The notes: generated from the letters alone by a model not told the origin. 64,000 nucleotides of DNA from Streptomyces naganishii JCM 4654 (GCF_014650575.1 NZ_BMVF01000015.1:1-64000); one strand, 5' to 3'. Counted from the first letter of the stretch, positions 40,796 through 50,315 are shown. Program-made: numbers and translations.

Positions 40796-42040
40796 ATGAC
40801 GGACAGTAAGCGGCGCAGGAGCCTGGTGGCCGCGTCGACACTGCTCGGCGGGGTTCTGGTGCTCACTGCCTGTTCCGGGAGCGGCAGCGGCTCCGGCGGC
40901 AGCGGCGGCGACACCTCGCAGGCCAAGGCCGACAAGGCCGCGGCCCAGGAGTCGTCCGAGGCCCAGATCAAGATCACACCGGGTGACGGCTCCGACAACG
41001 CCTCCATCAACAACTCCGGCGTCACCGTCACCAAGGGAACGCTCACCGGCGTCACCATGACCACGTCCGACGGAAAGGCCGTCAGCGGCCAGATATCCGC
41101 CGACAAGAAGAGCTGGAAGCCCAGCGTCCAGCTGGAGCGCGCCACCACCTACAAGGTCGCCGCGACCGCCACGGACGCCAAGGGCCGCGCCGCCCACGAG
41201 AACGCCTCCTTCACCACGGTCGCCCCGGCGCACAGCTTCATCGGCTCCTTCACGCCGGACAACGGCGCCACGGTCGGCGTGGGCATGCCCGTCTCGATCA
41301 ACTTCGACAAGGGCATCACCAACAAGGCGGCCGTCCAGAAGGGCATCACCGTCACCTCCTCCAGCGGCCAGGAGGTCGTCGGCCACTGGTTCGGCGCCAA
41401 CCGCCTGGACTTCCGGCCCGAGCAGTACTGGAAGGAGGGCTCCACCGTCACGCTGAAGCTCGACCTCGACGGCGTCCAGGGCACGAACGGCGTGTACGGC
41501 GTGCAGCAGAAGACGGTCACCTTCCGCATCGGCCGCAACCAGGTCTCCTACGTCGACGCCAAGACCAAGCAGATGAAGGTCACGCAGGACGGCAAGACGG
41601 TCAAGACCATCCCGATCTCCGCCGGCGCCCCGGACCACACCACGTACCAGGGCCAGATGGTGATCTCCGAGAAGTTCACCCAGACCCGGATGAACGGCGC
41701 GACGGTCGGCTTCAAGGACTCCGACGGCAAGGGCGAGTACGACATCAAGGACGTGCCGCACGCCATGCGCCTGACCACCTCCGGCACCTTCATCCACGGC
41801 AACTACTGGGGCGCGCCGTCCGTCTTCGGCAACGTCAACACCAGCCACGGCTGTGTCGGCCTCCAGGACAAGAAGGGCGCGGGCGACCCGAGCACGCCCG
41901 CCGCGTGGTTCTTCAGCCACTCCCTGATCGGTGACGTCGTGGTCGTCTCCAACACCGGCGACAAGACCGTCTCCCCGGACAACGGCCTCAACGGCTGGAA
42001 CATGAGCTGGGCCCAGTGGAAGGCCGGCTCCGCCGTCTGA
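40796..42040 (+). CDS. L,D-transpeptidase lipoprotein (Ig-like plus YkuD domains)
   Basis: The product has 414 residues from ATG at 40796 (419 from 40781). The lipoprotein signal is SLVAASTLLGGVLVLTAC with lipidated Cys in LTAC. A Gly/Ser linker, two Ig-like domains (about 60-250) and the YkuD catalytic domain follow. The active site is GTFIHGNYWGAPSVFG and NTSHGCVGLQ with the nucleophilic Cys. It makes 3-3 cross-links in peptidoglycan from tetrapeptide donors at the outer membrane face. A candidate SigE promoter upstream would link it to envelope stress. A strong terminator with a UUCG loop follows. Confidence 0.93.
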   Translation: MTDSKRRRSLVAASTLLGGVLVLTACSGSGSGSGGSGGDTSQAKADKAAAQESSEAQIKITPGDGSDNASINNSGVTVTKGTLTGVTMTTSDGKAVSGQISADKKSWKPSVQLERATTYKVAATATDAKGRAAHENASFTTVAPAHSFIGSFTPDNGATVGVGMPVSINFDKGITNKAAVQKGITVTSSSGQEVVGHWFGANRLDFRPEQYWKEGSTVTLKLDLDGVQGTNGVYGVQQKTVTFRIGRNQVSYVDAKTKQMKVTQDGKTVKTIPISAGAPDHTTYQGQMVISEKFTQTRMNGATVGFKDSDGKGEYDIKDVPHAMRLTTSGTFIHGNYWGAPSVFGNVNTSHGCVGLQDKKGAGDPSTPAAWFFSHSLIGDVVVVSNTGDKTVSPDNGLNGWNMSWAQWKAGSAV

Positions 42041-42059
42041 CGCCCCGTCAACACCCCTG

Positions 42060-42087
42060 CCGGTGCCGCCCTTCGGGGCGGCATCGG
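42060..42087 (+). terminator. Terminator after the L,D-transpeptidase gene
   Basis: A 12-bp stem (one G-T pair) with a TTCG tetraloop closed by C-G, 20 bp after the stop codon. Confidence 0.85.
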
Positions 42088-42305
42088 TGTTCTCCGGCGA
42101 CCCCTCGACGGGCCCGGCACGTAACGGAGTCCGGGAGGGCACGTAACAGTTCCCCGACGGAGTTCTTACCCTTCTCTCATCTATTGAGCGGCTGATCACC
42201 CCCCGGCATACTGCGTGATCCGGGGGGCGTACGCGCACCAGTACGAGTCTTCCCCCGGCCGGGTGAACGGGGAATTCGCCCGGCAGACCGGCTCCAGGGG
42301 GAGTT

Positions 42306-45300
42306 TTGCGCACACAAGTGAAGAGAGCCTGTGCGGCCACGGTCGCCACGGCGGCCTCCGTCGCACTCGCCGCGGGCATGACCAGCCCGGCCGCCGCGGA
42401 CACGGCCCCGGCACACGGCGGGCAGCGCCCGGCCGGCGCCGCCCGGCTCACGTCCCACCACAGCATCGCCCTGATCACGGGCGACCGCGTCACCGTGGAC
42501 GCCAAGGGACGCGTGACCGGCCTGGAACGGGCCAGGGGGCGCGAGCACATACCCGTCCAGGTCCGCACCGTGAACGGGCACACGCTCGTGGTGCCCGCCG
42601 ACGCCGCCCGTCTGGTCGCCTCCGGCAAGCTCGACCAACGGCTGTTCGACATCACGGAGTTGAACACCTCCGCCGCCCGCAGGTCCTTCCGCCACGGGCT
42701 CAAGGTCATCGTCGGCTACCAGGGCGCCGCCGCCCCCGCACGGGCCGGCGTCCGCTCCTCCGGCACCCTGCGCCGCACCCTGACCGCGCTGAACGCCGAC
42801 GCGGTGCAGACCCCGGACACGGACACCCACGCGCTGTGGAAGGCGGTCACCGACGGCCAGAAGACCGCCGCCGGCATCGCCCACATCTGGCTCGACGGGG
42901 TCCGCAAGGCCAGCCTCGACAAGTCCGTGCCGCAGATCGGCGCCCCGGCGGCCTGGAAGGCCGGCTACACCGGCAAGGGCGTGAAGATCGCCGTCCTGGA
43001 CACCGGCGTCGACGCCACCCACCCCGACCTGAAGACCCAGGTGATCGCGGCCAGGAACTTCTCCGCCGCCACCGACGCCAAGGACCACTACGGCCACGGC
43101 ACGCACGTCGCCTCCATCGCGGCGGGCACCGGCGCCAAGTCCAAGGGCAAGTACAAGGGCGTGGCGCCCGGCGCCCGGATCCTCAACGGCAAGGTCCTCG
43201 ACGACAGCGGATCCGGCGACGACTCCGGCATCCTCGCCGGCATGGAGTGGGCCGCCCAGCAGGGCGCCGACATCGTCAACCTCAGCCTCGGCGGCCCGGA
43301 CGCGCCCGGCGTCGACCCGCTCGAGGCGGAGGTCGACAAGCTCTCCGCCCAGAAGGGCATCCTCTTCGCCATCGCCGCCGGCAACGCGGGCCCGGAGTCC
43401 ATCGGTTCGCCCGGCAGCGCGGACGCCGCCCTCACCGTGGGCGCCGTCGACAAGAAGGACAAGCTGGCCGACTTCTCCTCCACCGGCCCGCGCGTCGGCG
43501 ACGGCGCCATCAAGCCCGACGTGACCGCGCCCGGCGTCGACATCACCGCCGCCGCGGCCAAGGGCAGCGTCATCGACCAGGAGGTCGGCGAGAACCCGCC
43601 CGGCTACCTCACCATCTCCGGTACGTCGATGGCGACCCCGCACGTCGCCGGCGCGGCCGCGCTGCTCAAGCAGGAGCACCCCAAGTGGGGCTACGCCGAG
43701 CTGAAGGGCGCGCTGACCGGATCCGCCAAGGGCGGCCCGTACACGCCGTTCCAGCAGGGCGCCGGGCGGATCGCCGTGGACAAGGCCATCAAGCAGACCG
43801 TCGTCGCCGACCCGGTCTCGCTGAGCTTCGGCGTCCAGGCCTGGCCGCACACCGACGACAAGCCCGTCACCAAGAAGCTCACCTACCGCAACCTCGGCGC
43901 CAAGCCCGTCAGCCTCGCCCTCACCGACACGGCCACCGGCCCCAAGGGCAAGGCGGCCCCGGCCGGCTTCTTCAAGCTCGGCGCCACCAAGGTGACGGTC
44001 CCGGCCGGCGGCACCGCCTCCGTGAACCTGACCGTGGACACCCGCCTCGGCGGCACCCTCGACGGCGCCTACTCGGCGTACGTCACCGCGACCGGCGGCG
44101 GGCAGAGCGTCCGCACGGCCGCCGCGGTGATCCGCGAGATCCAGTCGTACGACGTCACGCTGAAGTTCCGCGGCCGCGACGGCAGGCCGTCGAAGAACTA
44201 CAACGCCGCCCTGTCCGGCATCGCCGGCCTCGGCGCCGGCCGGAACTACGCGCCCTACGACCCCTCCGGCACCGTCAAGGTGCGCGTCCCCAAGGGCACG
44301 TACATCCTCGACTCCTCCGTCCTCGTCGACCCGGACGACCCCGCCAAGGGCGTCGACTGGCTCGCCCAGCCGAAGCTGGACGTCACCGCGAACACCACGG
44401 TCACGCTGGACGCCCGCAAGGCCAGGCCCGTCGACATCACCGTCCCGGCCAAGGGGGCCAAGTCCGAGTTCGCCGCCGCCTCCTACACCGTCGGGCAGGG
44501 CGACCGCGCCTACGGCTTCGGCTGGTTCCTTCAGACGTACGCCAACTTCCGCACCGCGCACCTCGGTCCGGCGGTCACCGACGGCTCGCTCTCCCAGCAG
44601 TGGGACGGCCACTGGAGCGCGGGCGGCAAGGAGCAGTACGACACGACCGTGGTGAACCGGGTCAAGCGGCTCGCCACCGGCTACTCCAGGCACTACAAGG
44701 CCGGTGAACTGGCCACCGTCAAGGTCGGCATGGGCGCCTCGGCACGCGGCAAGAAGGGCGTGGTCAGCGCCGCCGGCTGGCTGCCCGACAGCTTCGGCAC
44801 CAGCTCCGTCGGCCTCCCGCAGCCCATCCCCGGCACCCGCACCCTGCACCTGTCCACGCAGGGCGGCGTCAAGTGGGGCCTCGACTTCGAACAGGACGGC
44901 GGAGTCGACCAGGACGGCTTCCCGCTCGCCGACGCCTACTACACACTGGGCGCCCCGCAGACCTTCAAGGCCGGCACGAGCTACGAGAAGGTCTTCAACA
45001 CGGCCGTCTTCGGCCCCCACCTCAACGCCGACTACGGCATCTTCCGCGACGGCGACGACCTCTACGGGTTCGTGCCGCTGTTCGCCGACGGCGACCAGCA
45101 CGCCGGCTCGTCCACCTTCACCAAGGTGACCACGACGCTCTACCGCAACGGCGCCAAGGTCGGCTCGAACGACGACCCGCTCTTCGGCGGCAAGGCGTTC
45201 AGGGTCCCGGCCGGCGACGCCGCCTACCGGCTCACCACCTCGGTCAGCCGCAGCACCAAGGTCGCGGACGCGTCCACCCGCATCGACGCGAGCTGGACCT

Positions 45301-45641
45301 TCCGCTCCAGGAAGCCGTCCGGTGCGGGCGTGGCCCAGCTGCCCGCCTCCACCGTCCGCTTCGACGCCGCCACCGGCCTGGACAGCCGCGTCCCCGCCGG
45401 CAAGCAGGTCAGCCTGCCGGTCTCGGTGGAGGGCGCGGCACGCGGCGCCAACCTCAAGTCCCTGACCGTCTGGATCTCCTACGACCAGGGCAGGACCTGG
45501 AAGAAGGTCAAGGTCACCGGCGGCCGGATCACGCTGAGGAACCCGGCGAAGGGCAAGAGCGTCTCCTTCCGCGCCGAGGTCGTCGACAAGAAGGGCAACC
45601 AGTCGACGCTGTCGATCTACAACGCGTACTACGGCAAGTGA
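42306..45641 (+). CDS. Large secreted subtilisin-like (S8) serine peptidase
   Basis: TTG at 42306, after AGGGGGAG, gives 1111 residues; GTG at 42318 is an alternative. A signal peptide (RACAATVATAASVALAAGMT, cleavage near AAA-DT) and a propeptide of about 180 residues precede the S8 domain. The triad is Asp in KIAVLDTGVDATHPDL, His in HYGHGTHVASIAAG and Ser in ISGTSMATPHVAGAAALL, with the oxyanion Asn in AIAAGNAGPES. After residue 500, beta-rich domains follow to the end. Exported, it would digest extracellular protein. The DAC/S8 ratio of length shows a complete enzyme. Confidence 0.93.
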   Translation: MRTQVKRACAATVATAASVALAAGMTSPAAADTAPAHGGQRPAGAARLTSHHSIALITGDRVTVDAKGRVTGLERARGREHIPVQVRTVNGHTLVVPADAARLVASGKLDQRLFDITELNTSAARRSFRHGLKVIVGYQGAAAPARAGVRSSGTLRRTLTALNADAVQTPDTDTHALWKAVTDGQKTAAGIAHIWLDGVRKASLDKSVPQIGAPAAWKAGYTGKGVKIAVLDTGVDATHPDLKTQVIAARNFSAATDAKDHYGHGTHVASIAAGTGAKSKGKYKGVAPGARILNGKVLDDSGSGDDSGILAGMEWAAQQGADIVNLSLGGPDAPGVDPLEAEVDKLSAQKGILFAIAAGNAGPESIGSPGSADAALTVGAVDKKDKLADFSSTGPRVGDGAIKPDVTAPGVDITAAAAKGSVIDQEVGENPPGYLTISGTSMATPHVAGAAALLKQEHPKWGYAELKGALTGSAKGGPYTPFQQGAGRIAVDKAIKQTVVADPVSLSFGVQAWPHTDDKPVTKKLTYRNLGAKPVSLALTDTATGPKGKAAPAGFFKLGATKVTVPAGGTASVNLTVDTRLGGTLDGAYSAYVTATGGGQSVRTAAAVIREIQSYDVTLKFRGRDGRPSKNYNAALSGIAGLGAGRNYAPYDPSGTVKVRVPKGTYILDSSVLVDPDDPAKGVDWLAQPKLDVTANTTVTLDARKARPVDITVPAKGAKSEFAAASYTVGQGDRAYGFGWFLQTYANFRTAHLGPAVTDGSLSQQWDGHWSAGGKEQYDTTVVNRVKRLATGYSRHYKAGELATVKVGMGASARGKKGVVSAAGWLPDSFGTSSVGLPQPIPGTRTLHLSTQGGVKWGLDFEQDGGVDQDGFPLADAYYTLGAPQTFKAGTSYEKVFNTAVFGPHLNADYGIFRDGDDLYGFVPLFADGDQHAGSSTFTKVTTTLYRNGAKVGSNDDPLFGGKAFRVPAGDAAYRLTTSVSRSTKVADASTRIDASWTFRSRKPSGAGVAQLPASTVRFDAATGLDSRVPAGKQVSLPVSVEGAARGANLKSLTVWISYDQGRTWKKVKVTGGRITLRNPAKGKSVSFRAEVVDKKGNQSTLSIYNAYYGK

Positions 45642-45670
45642 TCCGCCGCCGCGGACGGTGACGGAACGGG

Positions 45671-45705
45671 GCGGCCCGCCGGGAGGACTCCTCCCGGCGG
45701 GCCGC
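45671..45705. terminator. Bidirectional terminator, 16-bp perfect stem
   Basis: GCGGCCCGCCGGGAGG pairs exactly with CCTCCCGGCGGGCCGC around ACT. It lies between the convergent subtilase and regulator genes. Confidence 0.88.
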
Positions 45706-45722
45706 GCCCGTCGCCGGCACTC

Positions 45723-46634
45723 TCAGCCTCCGGGGTGCGGGCTCGCCGTCCCCGCCCGGGTGGCGTCCGCGCCCCAGCTCGCCAGCAGGCGCAGCGCCTG
45801 CGCCGAGGGGGAACCGGGCTCGGCGTGGTACAGCGTCAGGGACTGATCGGCGTCGTCGGCGAGCTTGAACGACTGGTACTGCAGGGCCAGTTCCCCCACC
45901 AGCGGGTGGCGCAGCCGCTTGACGCCGTGACTCTTCTCCTTGACGTCGTGAGTGGCCCACAGCCGCCGGAAGTCCTCGCTCTTGACCGACAGCTCGCCCA
46001 CCAGCGCGGAGAGCCGGGGGTCGTCGGGATAGCAGCCGGCCTCCATGCGCAGCCCGCACACCACGTCGATCGCCTTCTGCTCCCAGTCGATGTACAGGTC
46101 CCGGTACTCGGGGTTGAGGAAGACCATCCGCGCCCAGGTCCGCTCCTGCGCCGGCACCAGCGACCAGTCGCCGAACACGGCGGCCGCCATCCGGTTCCAC
46201 GCCAGCAGCTCCGAGCGCCGCCCCACGATGTACGCCGGCACCTCGTCCATGGTGTCCAGCAGCTGCCGCAGCCCGGACCGCACCTGCGGGGTGCGCGCGG
46301 CCTGCTTCTTCTTGTGCTTGGGCTTGGCCAGGTGCGTGAGATGGGCGTGCTCGGCGTCGGAGAGCCGCAGCGCGCGGGCGATGGAGTCCAGGATCTCCGC
46401 CGAGACGTTGCGCCCGTTGCCCTGTTCCAGCCGGGTGTAGTACGCCACCGACACCCCGGCCAGCTGGGCCAGCTCCTCGCGGCGCAGCCCGGGCACCCTG
46501 CGCTGCCGCCCGTAGTGCGCGAGGCCGACGTCCTCCGGCCGCAGCCGGGCCCGGCGGGTGCGCAGGAACTCGCTCAGCTCGGCACGGCGGTCCAGCCCGC
46601 CGGCGTCCTGGGGAAGATCGGGCCGCTCGTCCAT
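45723..46634 (-). CDS. XRE-type regulator with MmyB-like ligand domain
   Basis: The product has 303 residues. The helix-turn-helix is RRVPGLRREELAQLAGVSVA with YYTRLEQGNGRNVSAEILDS, about residues 45-90. The MmyB-like PAS-related domain follows (MDEVPAYIVGRRSELLAWNR, FLNPEYRDLYIDWEQKA). This family often sits divergent from an oxidoreductase gene and controls it; here the neighbour is a zinc alcohol dehydrogenase 190 bp away. Ligand unknown; fatty acid-like ligands have been reported for MmyB folds. Confidence 0.9.
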   Translation of the reverse strand: MDERPDLPQDAGGLDRRAELSEFLRTRRARLRPEDVGLAHYGRQRRVPGLRREELAQLAGVSVAYYTRLEQGNGRNVSAEILDSIARALRLSDAEHAHLTHLAKPKHKKKQAARTPQVRSGLRQLLDTMDEVPAYIVGRRSELLAWNRMAAAVFGDWSLVPAQERTWARMVFLNPEYRDLYIDWEQKAIDVVCGLRMEAGCYPDDPRLSALVGELSVKSEDFRRLWATHDVKEKSHGVKRLRHPLVGELALQYQSFKLADDADQSLTLYHAEPGSPSAQALRLLASWGADATRAGTASPHPGG

Positions 46635-46823
46635 ATGTCAAGTATCCCCGGTCCTACGCACGGCGGCCTGACCCCGCCAGTGGTAGGCACGGCGGGCGTA
46701 CGCAGAGGCGGGACCTGGGTGAACACCGGACGCTGGGGCACGCTGGAAGAGCGCCCGGCCGGAACACCGGCCAGGCGCCGACAACCGCTGAACCACTGAA
46801 CGGAAGAACCGGAGAATCCCGGC

Positions 46824-47864
46824 ATGACCACCGTTGCCGCATACGCCGCACCCGCCGCCAAGGCTCCGCTGGAGCGCACCACCATCGAGCGCCGCGCCGT
46901 GGGCGAGTTCGATGTGCTGATCGACATCAAGTTCGCCGGTATCTGTCACTCCGACATCCACCAGGCACGCGAGGGCTGGGGCAAGGCGACCTTCCCCATG
47001 GTCCCCGGCCACGAGATCGCCGGCGTCGTCTCCGAGGTCGGCCCGGGCGTCACCAAGTACGCCGTGGGCGACCGCGTGGGCGTCGGCTGCATGGTCGACT
47101 CCTGCCGCGAGTGCGACAACTGCAGGGCCGGCCTCCAGCAGTACTGCGCCGAGGGCCCGGTGTGGACGTACAACGCCGTCGGCAAGGACGGCGAGCCGAC
47201 CTACGGCGGCTACAGCGAGAAGATCGTCGTCGACGAGAACTACGTCGTCCGCATCCCCGACGGCCTCTCCCTCGACGTGGCCGCCCCGCTGCTGTGCGCC
47301 GGCATCACCACGTACTCCCCGCTGAAGCACTTCGGCGTCGGCCCCGGCAAGAAGGTCGCCGTGGTCGGGCTCGGCGGCCTCGGCCACATGGGCGTCAAGA
47401 TCGCGCACGCGATGGGCGCCGAGGTGACCGTGCTGTCCCAGTCCCTGCGCAAGAAGGACGACGGCCTCCGGCTCGGCGCCGACCACTACCGCGCCACCAG
47501 CGACCCGCAGACCTTCGAGGACCTGCGCGGCACCTTCGACGTCGTCCTCAACACCGTCTCCGCCCCGCTGGACTTCGCCGCCTACCTCTCGCTGCTGCGC
47601 ACCGAGGGCGCCATGGTCAACGTGGGCCTGCCCGAGGAGCCGGTCCGCATCGAACTCTCCGCGATCTTCGGCAACCGCCGCGTCCTGACCAGCTCCAACA
47701 TCGGTGGCATCCCCGAGACCCAGGAGATGCTCGACTTCTGCGCGGAGCACGGCCTCGGCGCCGAGATCGAGCTCATCGGCGCGGACCGGATCAACGAGGC
47801 GTACGAGCGCGTCCTGAACAGCGACGTCCGCTACCGCTTCGTGATCGACACGGCGACGATCTGA
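46824..47864 (+). CDS. Zinc-dependent NAD(P) alcohol dehydrogenase (cinnamyl alcohol dehydrogenase/YahK type)
   Basis: The 346-residue medium-chain dehydrogenase has catalytic zinc ligands in GICHSDIHQAREGWG and VPGHEIAGVV. The structural zinc site is four Cys in CRECDNCRAGLQQYC, and the cofactor site VAVVGLGGLGHMGVKIAHAM. The GLGGLGHMG loop and Ser/Gln that follow favour NADP. It reduces aldehydes broadly in relatives such as YahK. It is divergent from the MmyB-like regulator, which probably controls it. Confidence 0.9.
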   Translation: MTTVAAYAAPAAKAPLERTTIERRAVGEFDVLIDIKFAGICHSDIHQAREGWGKATFPMVPGHEIAGVVSEVGPGVTKYAVGDRVGVGCMVDSCRECDNCRAGLQQYCAEGPVWTYNAVGKDGEPTYGGYSEKIVVDENYVVRIPDGLSLDVAAPLLCAGITTYSPLKHFGVGPGKKVAVVGLGGLGHMGVKIAHAMGAEVTVLSQSLRKKDDGLRLGADHYRATSDPQTFEDLRGTFDVVLNTVSAPLDFAAYLSLLRTEGAMVNVGLPEEPVRIELSAIFGNRRVLTSSNIGGIPETQEMLDFCAEHGLGAEIELIGADRINEAYERVLNSDVRYRFVIDTATI

Positions 47865-48648
47865 CGCACGGCGCCCGGTCCTTGCGCGCACCGGGGCGCA
47901 CCGGGCCGGGCCGCGCGGTCGGGTGACTGTGCGGCCCGGCGGGCGGGGCTGCGCCGGTCGGTGGCTCGGTGGCGGGGCGGCTCGGCGGCCGGGCTGTTGA
48001 GGGCGTGACCGCCGGGCGGCCGGTGACCGGTGGCCGGTAGCGGCGGTTGACCGGTCGCCGGATGCCGGGCGGGCAGGCAGGGCCGGTGGCCGGGCCGTAG
48101 CGGGCCGGCAGGTCGCCGGATGCCGGCGGACGGGCAGGCAGGCGAGCGGGTGCAGGCGAGCGGGGCGGGTGGCCTGGTGGGAGGGGCCCGGTGGGCGGTG
48201 GCCGGGCTGCCGGTGGCCGGTGGCCGGTGGCCGGTTGCTGCGGTTGACCGGTCGCCGGATGCCGGCGGACGGGCAGGCAGGCGAGCGGGTGCAGGCGAGC
48301 GGGGCGGGTGGCCTGGTGGGCGGGGCCCGGTGGGCGGTGGCCGGGCTGCCGGTGGCCGGTGGCCGGTTGCTGCGGTTGACCGGTCGCCGGATGCCGGCGG
48401 ACGGGCAGGCAGGCGAGCGGGTGCAGGCGAGCGGGGCGGGTGACCTGGTGGGTGGGGCCCGGTGGGCGGTGGCCGGGCTGTGGCGGGGCGGCCGGTCGCC
48501 GGATGCCGGGCTGTGGCGGGCGGCCCGGCGGGCCGATACCGTGGCCGGGGGCCCGGCCCGTGACGGGTGGGCGCGACCACCGGCCCATGGCCGTGGCCTG
48601 TCGGCGGCGCCGGACCCGTTGGATCTGCCGGGGGTGGGGCGGGGAGCC
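47865..48648. other. 784-bp intergenic region dominated by G+C-rich tandem repeats
   Basis: No credible gene lies here. Long open frames occur on both strands but are repeat-driven (Pro/Arg or Gly/Arg peptides). The core 48112-48494 is the repeat array; flanking parts contain degenerate pieces such as GCCGGTGGCCGGT and a partial unit near 48044. The ATG of the next gene is at 48649. Confidence 0.8.
48112..48494. repeat. 132-139 bp tandem repeats, two full near-identical units and a partial
   Basis: The marker GTCGCCGGATGCCGG recurs at 48112, 48251, 48383 and 48495, giving spacings of 139, 132 and 112 bp. Each unit contains GACGGGCAGGCAGGCGAGCG, GGTGCAGGCGAGCGGGGCGG and GCCCGGTGGGCGGTGGCCGG. 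The 7-bp difference comes from one extra GGTGGCC in the first unit. The last unit is shortened and diverges after its start. Minisatellite-like; strain-variable copy number is likely. Confidence 0.92.
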
Positions 48649-49641
48649 ATGGATCCATTGACGGCGGTCACCGCCGGGAAGGCCGCGGCGGGGCGGCGGT
48701 TCGCCTTCTACGTCTCCGTACAGCTGACCTCCGTCCTCGTGCCCGGCCTGGTCGCCGTGACCTGCCTGGCCGCGCTCATGCTGCACGCCCGCCACCCCGG
48801 GGACGCGGGCGCGGCCCTGGGCGAGGCCGTGCGCGCGCTCCGGGGTCCGGCCATGGTCCTGGTCGACGTCTCCTGGCTGGCCTTCGCCTACATCCTGGGC
48901 TACGTCGGCCGGGAGCTCGCCTTCCGCCTCCTCGGCCTCGCGGAGCGGCTCAGCCCGAAGCACCGGTCGTCGCTCGGCTCGCTGCACGGTGAACTGGAGG
49001 CCGTCTACGGGCGTACGGCCCTGCGCCGCTGCCTGCGGACGCACCCCTTGCTGCGGCACCTGCTCGACCCCGCGCACAGTGCCTCCACCCCGGCGCAATT
49101 ACTGCGCCGGCCGGGCGGCGCCCTGCGCGGCGGCAACGCCTACGAGGCCTTCACCTACGCCAAGTTGTGGCTGCGGGAGCACAATCCCGGACTCGCGCCG
49201 GACGCCACCGAGGCGGAGATCAACATCCTCCTCTCCACGCCGGCGCCGCTGATCCTCGGCACCTGGGCCCTGATTACCCTGGCCCCTCTGAGCGTGGTGG
49301 CCGCCGCGACGAGCGCGCTGGTCGCGGCGGCCACGGCGGCCCTCACCTTCGCCCAGGTGCTGCGCCTGCGCCGCACGGAGTGCTGGGAGGCGCTGCGGAA
49401 CCTCGTGGAGGACCACGAGATGCGGCTCGCCGCGGCCAGGCTCCCCGGGCCCGCGTTCCCGGCGGAGCCGGACGACGAGGAGGGGGACACCGGCTCCGAC
49501 CCCGACGCCGCCCCCGGCTCCGACCCCGACGCCGGTTCCGGCCCCGATGCGGGTGCGGCTGCGGGTGCGGGTGCGGGCGCCGGTGCCGGCGCTCGGGCGG
49601 GTGGTGCGGGTGTCGGCCGTCAGGCGAGCGGGGCCGCGTAG
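48649..49641 (+). CDS. Membrane protein with a TTA (bldA-dependent) codon
   Basis: The 330-residue protein has hydrophobic segments at about 20-45 (FYVSVQLTSVLVPGLVAVTC), 70-90 (AMVLVDVSWLAFAYILGYVG) and 200-245 (PLILGTWALITLAPLSVVAA). The acidic, Gly/Ala-rich tail is repetitive (DPDAAPGSDPDAGSGPDAGA). No known domain. Leu151 is encoded by TTA (49099-49101); in Streptomyces that codon needs the bldA tRNA, so expression should be developmentally limited. It is the only in-frame TTA I found in the window. The 3' end overlaps the next convergent gene by 22 bases. Confidence 0.72.
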   Translation: MDPLTAVTAGKAAAGRRFAFYVSVQLTSVLVPGLVAVTCLAALMLHARHPGDAGAALGEAVRALRGPAMVLVDVSWLAFAYILGYVGRELAFRLLGLAERLSPKHRSSLGSLHGELEAVYGRTALRRCLRTHPLLRHLLDPAHSASTPAQLLRRPGGALRGGNAYEAFTYAKLWLREHNPGLAPDATEAEINILLSTPAPLILGTWALITLAPLSVVAAATSALVAAATAALTFAQVLRLRRTECWEALRNLVEDHEMRLAAARLPGPAFPAEPDDEEGDTGSDPDAAPGSDPDAGSGPDAGAAAGAGAGAGAGARAGGAGVGRQASGAA

Positions 49642-50120
49642 TGGCGCAGGTCGGGCAGTATGCCCTCGCACACGGGCCCGGTCAGCGCCCACAGTGTCAG
49701 CTCGACGTCCCCGCCCGCCCGGTGGGCCGCCACGGCACGGTGGTTGCCGTCGAGGAGGACATGGCAGTCCTCACCGACCCGGTACGTGGGCAGGGTGAGC
49801 GGCACCGGCCCCGGCCCCCCGGCGTACTCCCGCGCCAGCGCGTCGACGGCGCGCCTGCGGCCCTCGGGCCAGCTGGGCAGCGTACGCCCGGCCGAACCCA
49901 CCCGCAGCGGATGGCTCCCCGGAGAGTTCCACCTGCTGTCCGCGCCCCGGGCGTCGGCGTACCAGACGGTGAACAGCCCCGCCAGGCACCGCCTGGCCGC
50001 GCCCCCGGTCACCGTCTCCACCCGGACCCCGGCCCCCACGTCCGCCAGCCGCCCCCAGTCCAGCTTGGCCCGGATCACCGGCCGGAACCGGACCGTGAAG
50101 TCCCCGAACTCCACCGACAT
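49620..50120 (-). CDS. ParB-like/hypothetical protein with LDGNHR motif
   Basis: ATG at 50120 gives 166 residues. The motif CHVLLDGNHRAVAAHRAGGD, preceded by TYRVGED, resembles the G-x-x-R nucleotide-binding box of ParB/sulfiredoxin-fold proteins. The rest (MSVEFGDFTVRFRPVIRAKL, LFTVWYADARGADSRWNSPG) is not recognised. ParB-fold proteins use CTP or ATP; activity here is unproven. It overlaps the TTA gene convergently. Confidence 0.6.
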   Translation of the reverse strand: MSVEFGDFTVRFRPVIRAKLDWGRLADVGAGVRVETVTGGAARRCLAGLFTVWYADARGADSRWNSPGSHPLRVGSAGRTLPSWPEGRRRAVDALAREYAGGPGPVPLTLPTYRVGEDCHVLLDGNHRAVAAHRAGGDVELTLWALTGPVCEGILPDLRHYAAPLA

Positions 50121-50315
50121 CCTCCTCTTCCCGCCCCGCGTCCGTAGCCCTTCCCCTCTGGACCACGCCCCACGCGGCGCGGATCCCGGCGCACGGCGCG
50201 TGCGGGAGCGCTGTCGCTGGACGGAGTCGTCCCGCGGGGTATGGCGCCGGAGGCGGAGACCGGACGGCACCGGCAGGTCCCGAGCGGACCTGAGTGGTTC
50301 GCGGTGGGCCGGAGG

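Noticed and set aside
42177..45101. 974-residue minus-strand ORF opposite the subtilase
   Set aside because: It is the antisense shadow of a gene with clear catalytic motifs, caused by G+C-biased codon use.
48112..48494. Possible CRISPR array
   Set aside because: Units are contiguous 132-139 bp tandem copies without unique spacers, and no cas gene is present.
47791..49098. Long minus-strand Pro/Arg-rich ORFs across the repeat array
   Set aside because: They come from G+C-rich tandem repeats, change frame between units because 139 is not a multiple of three, and have no ribosome site.
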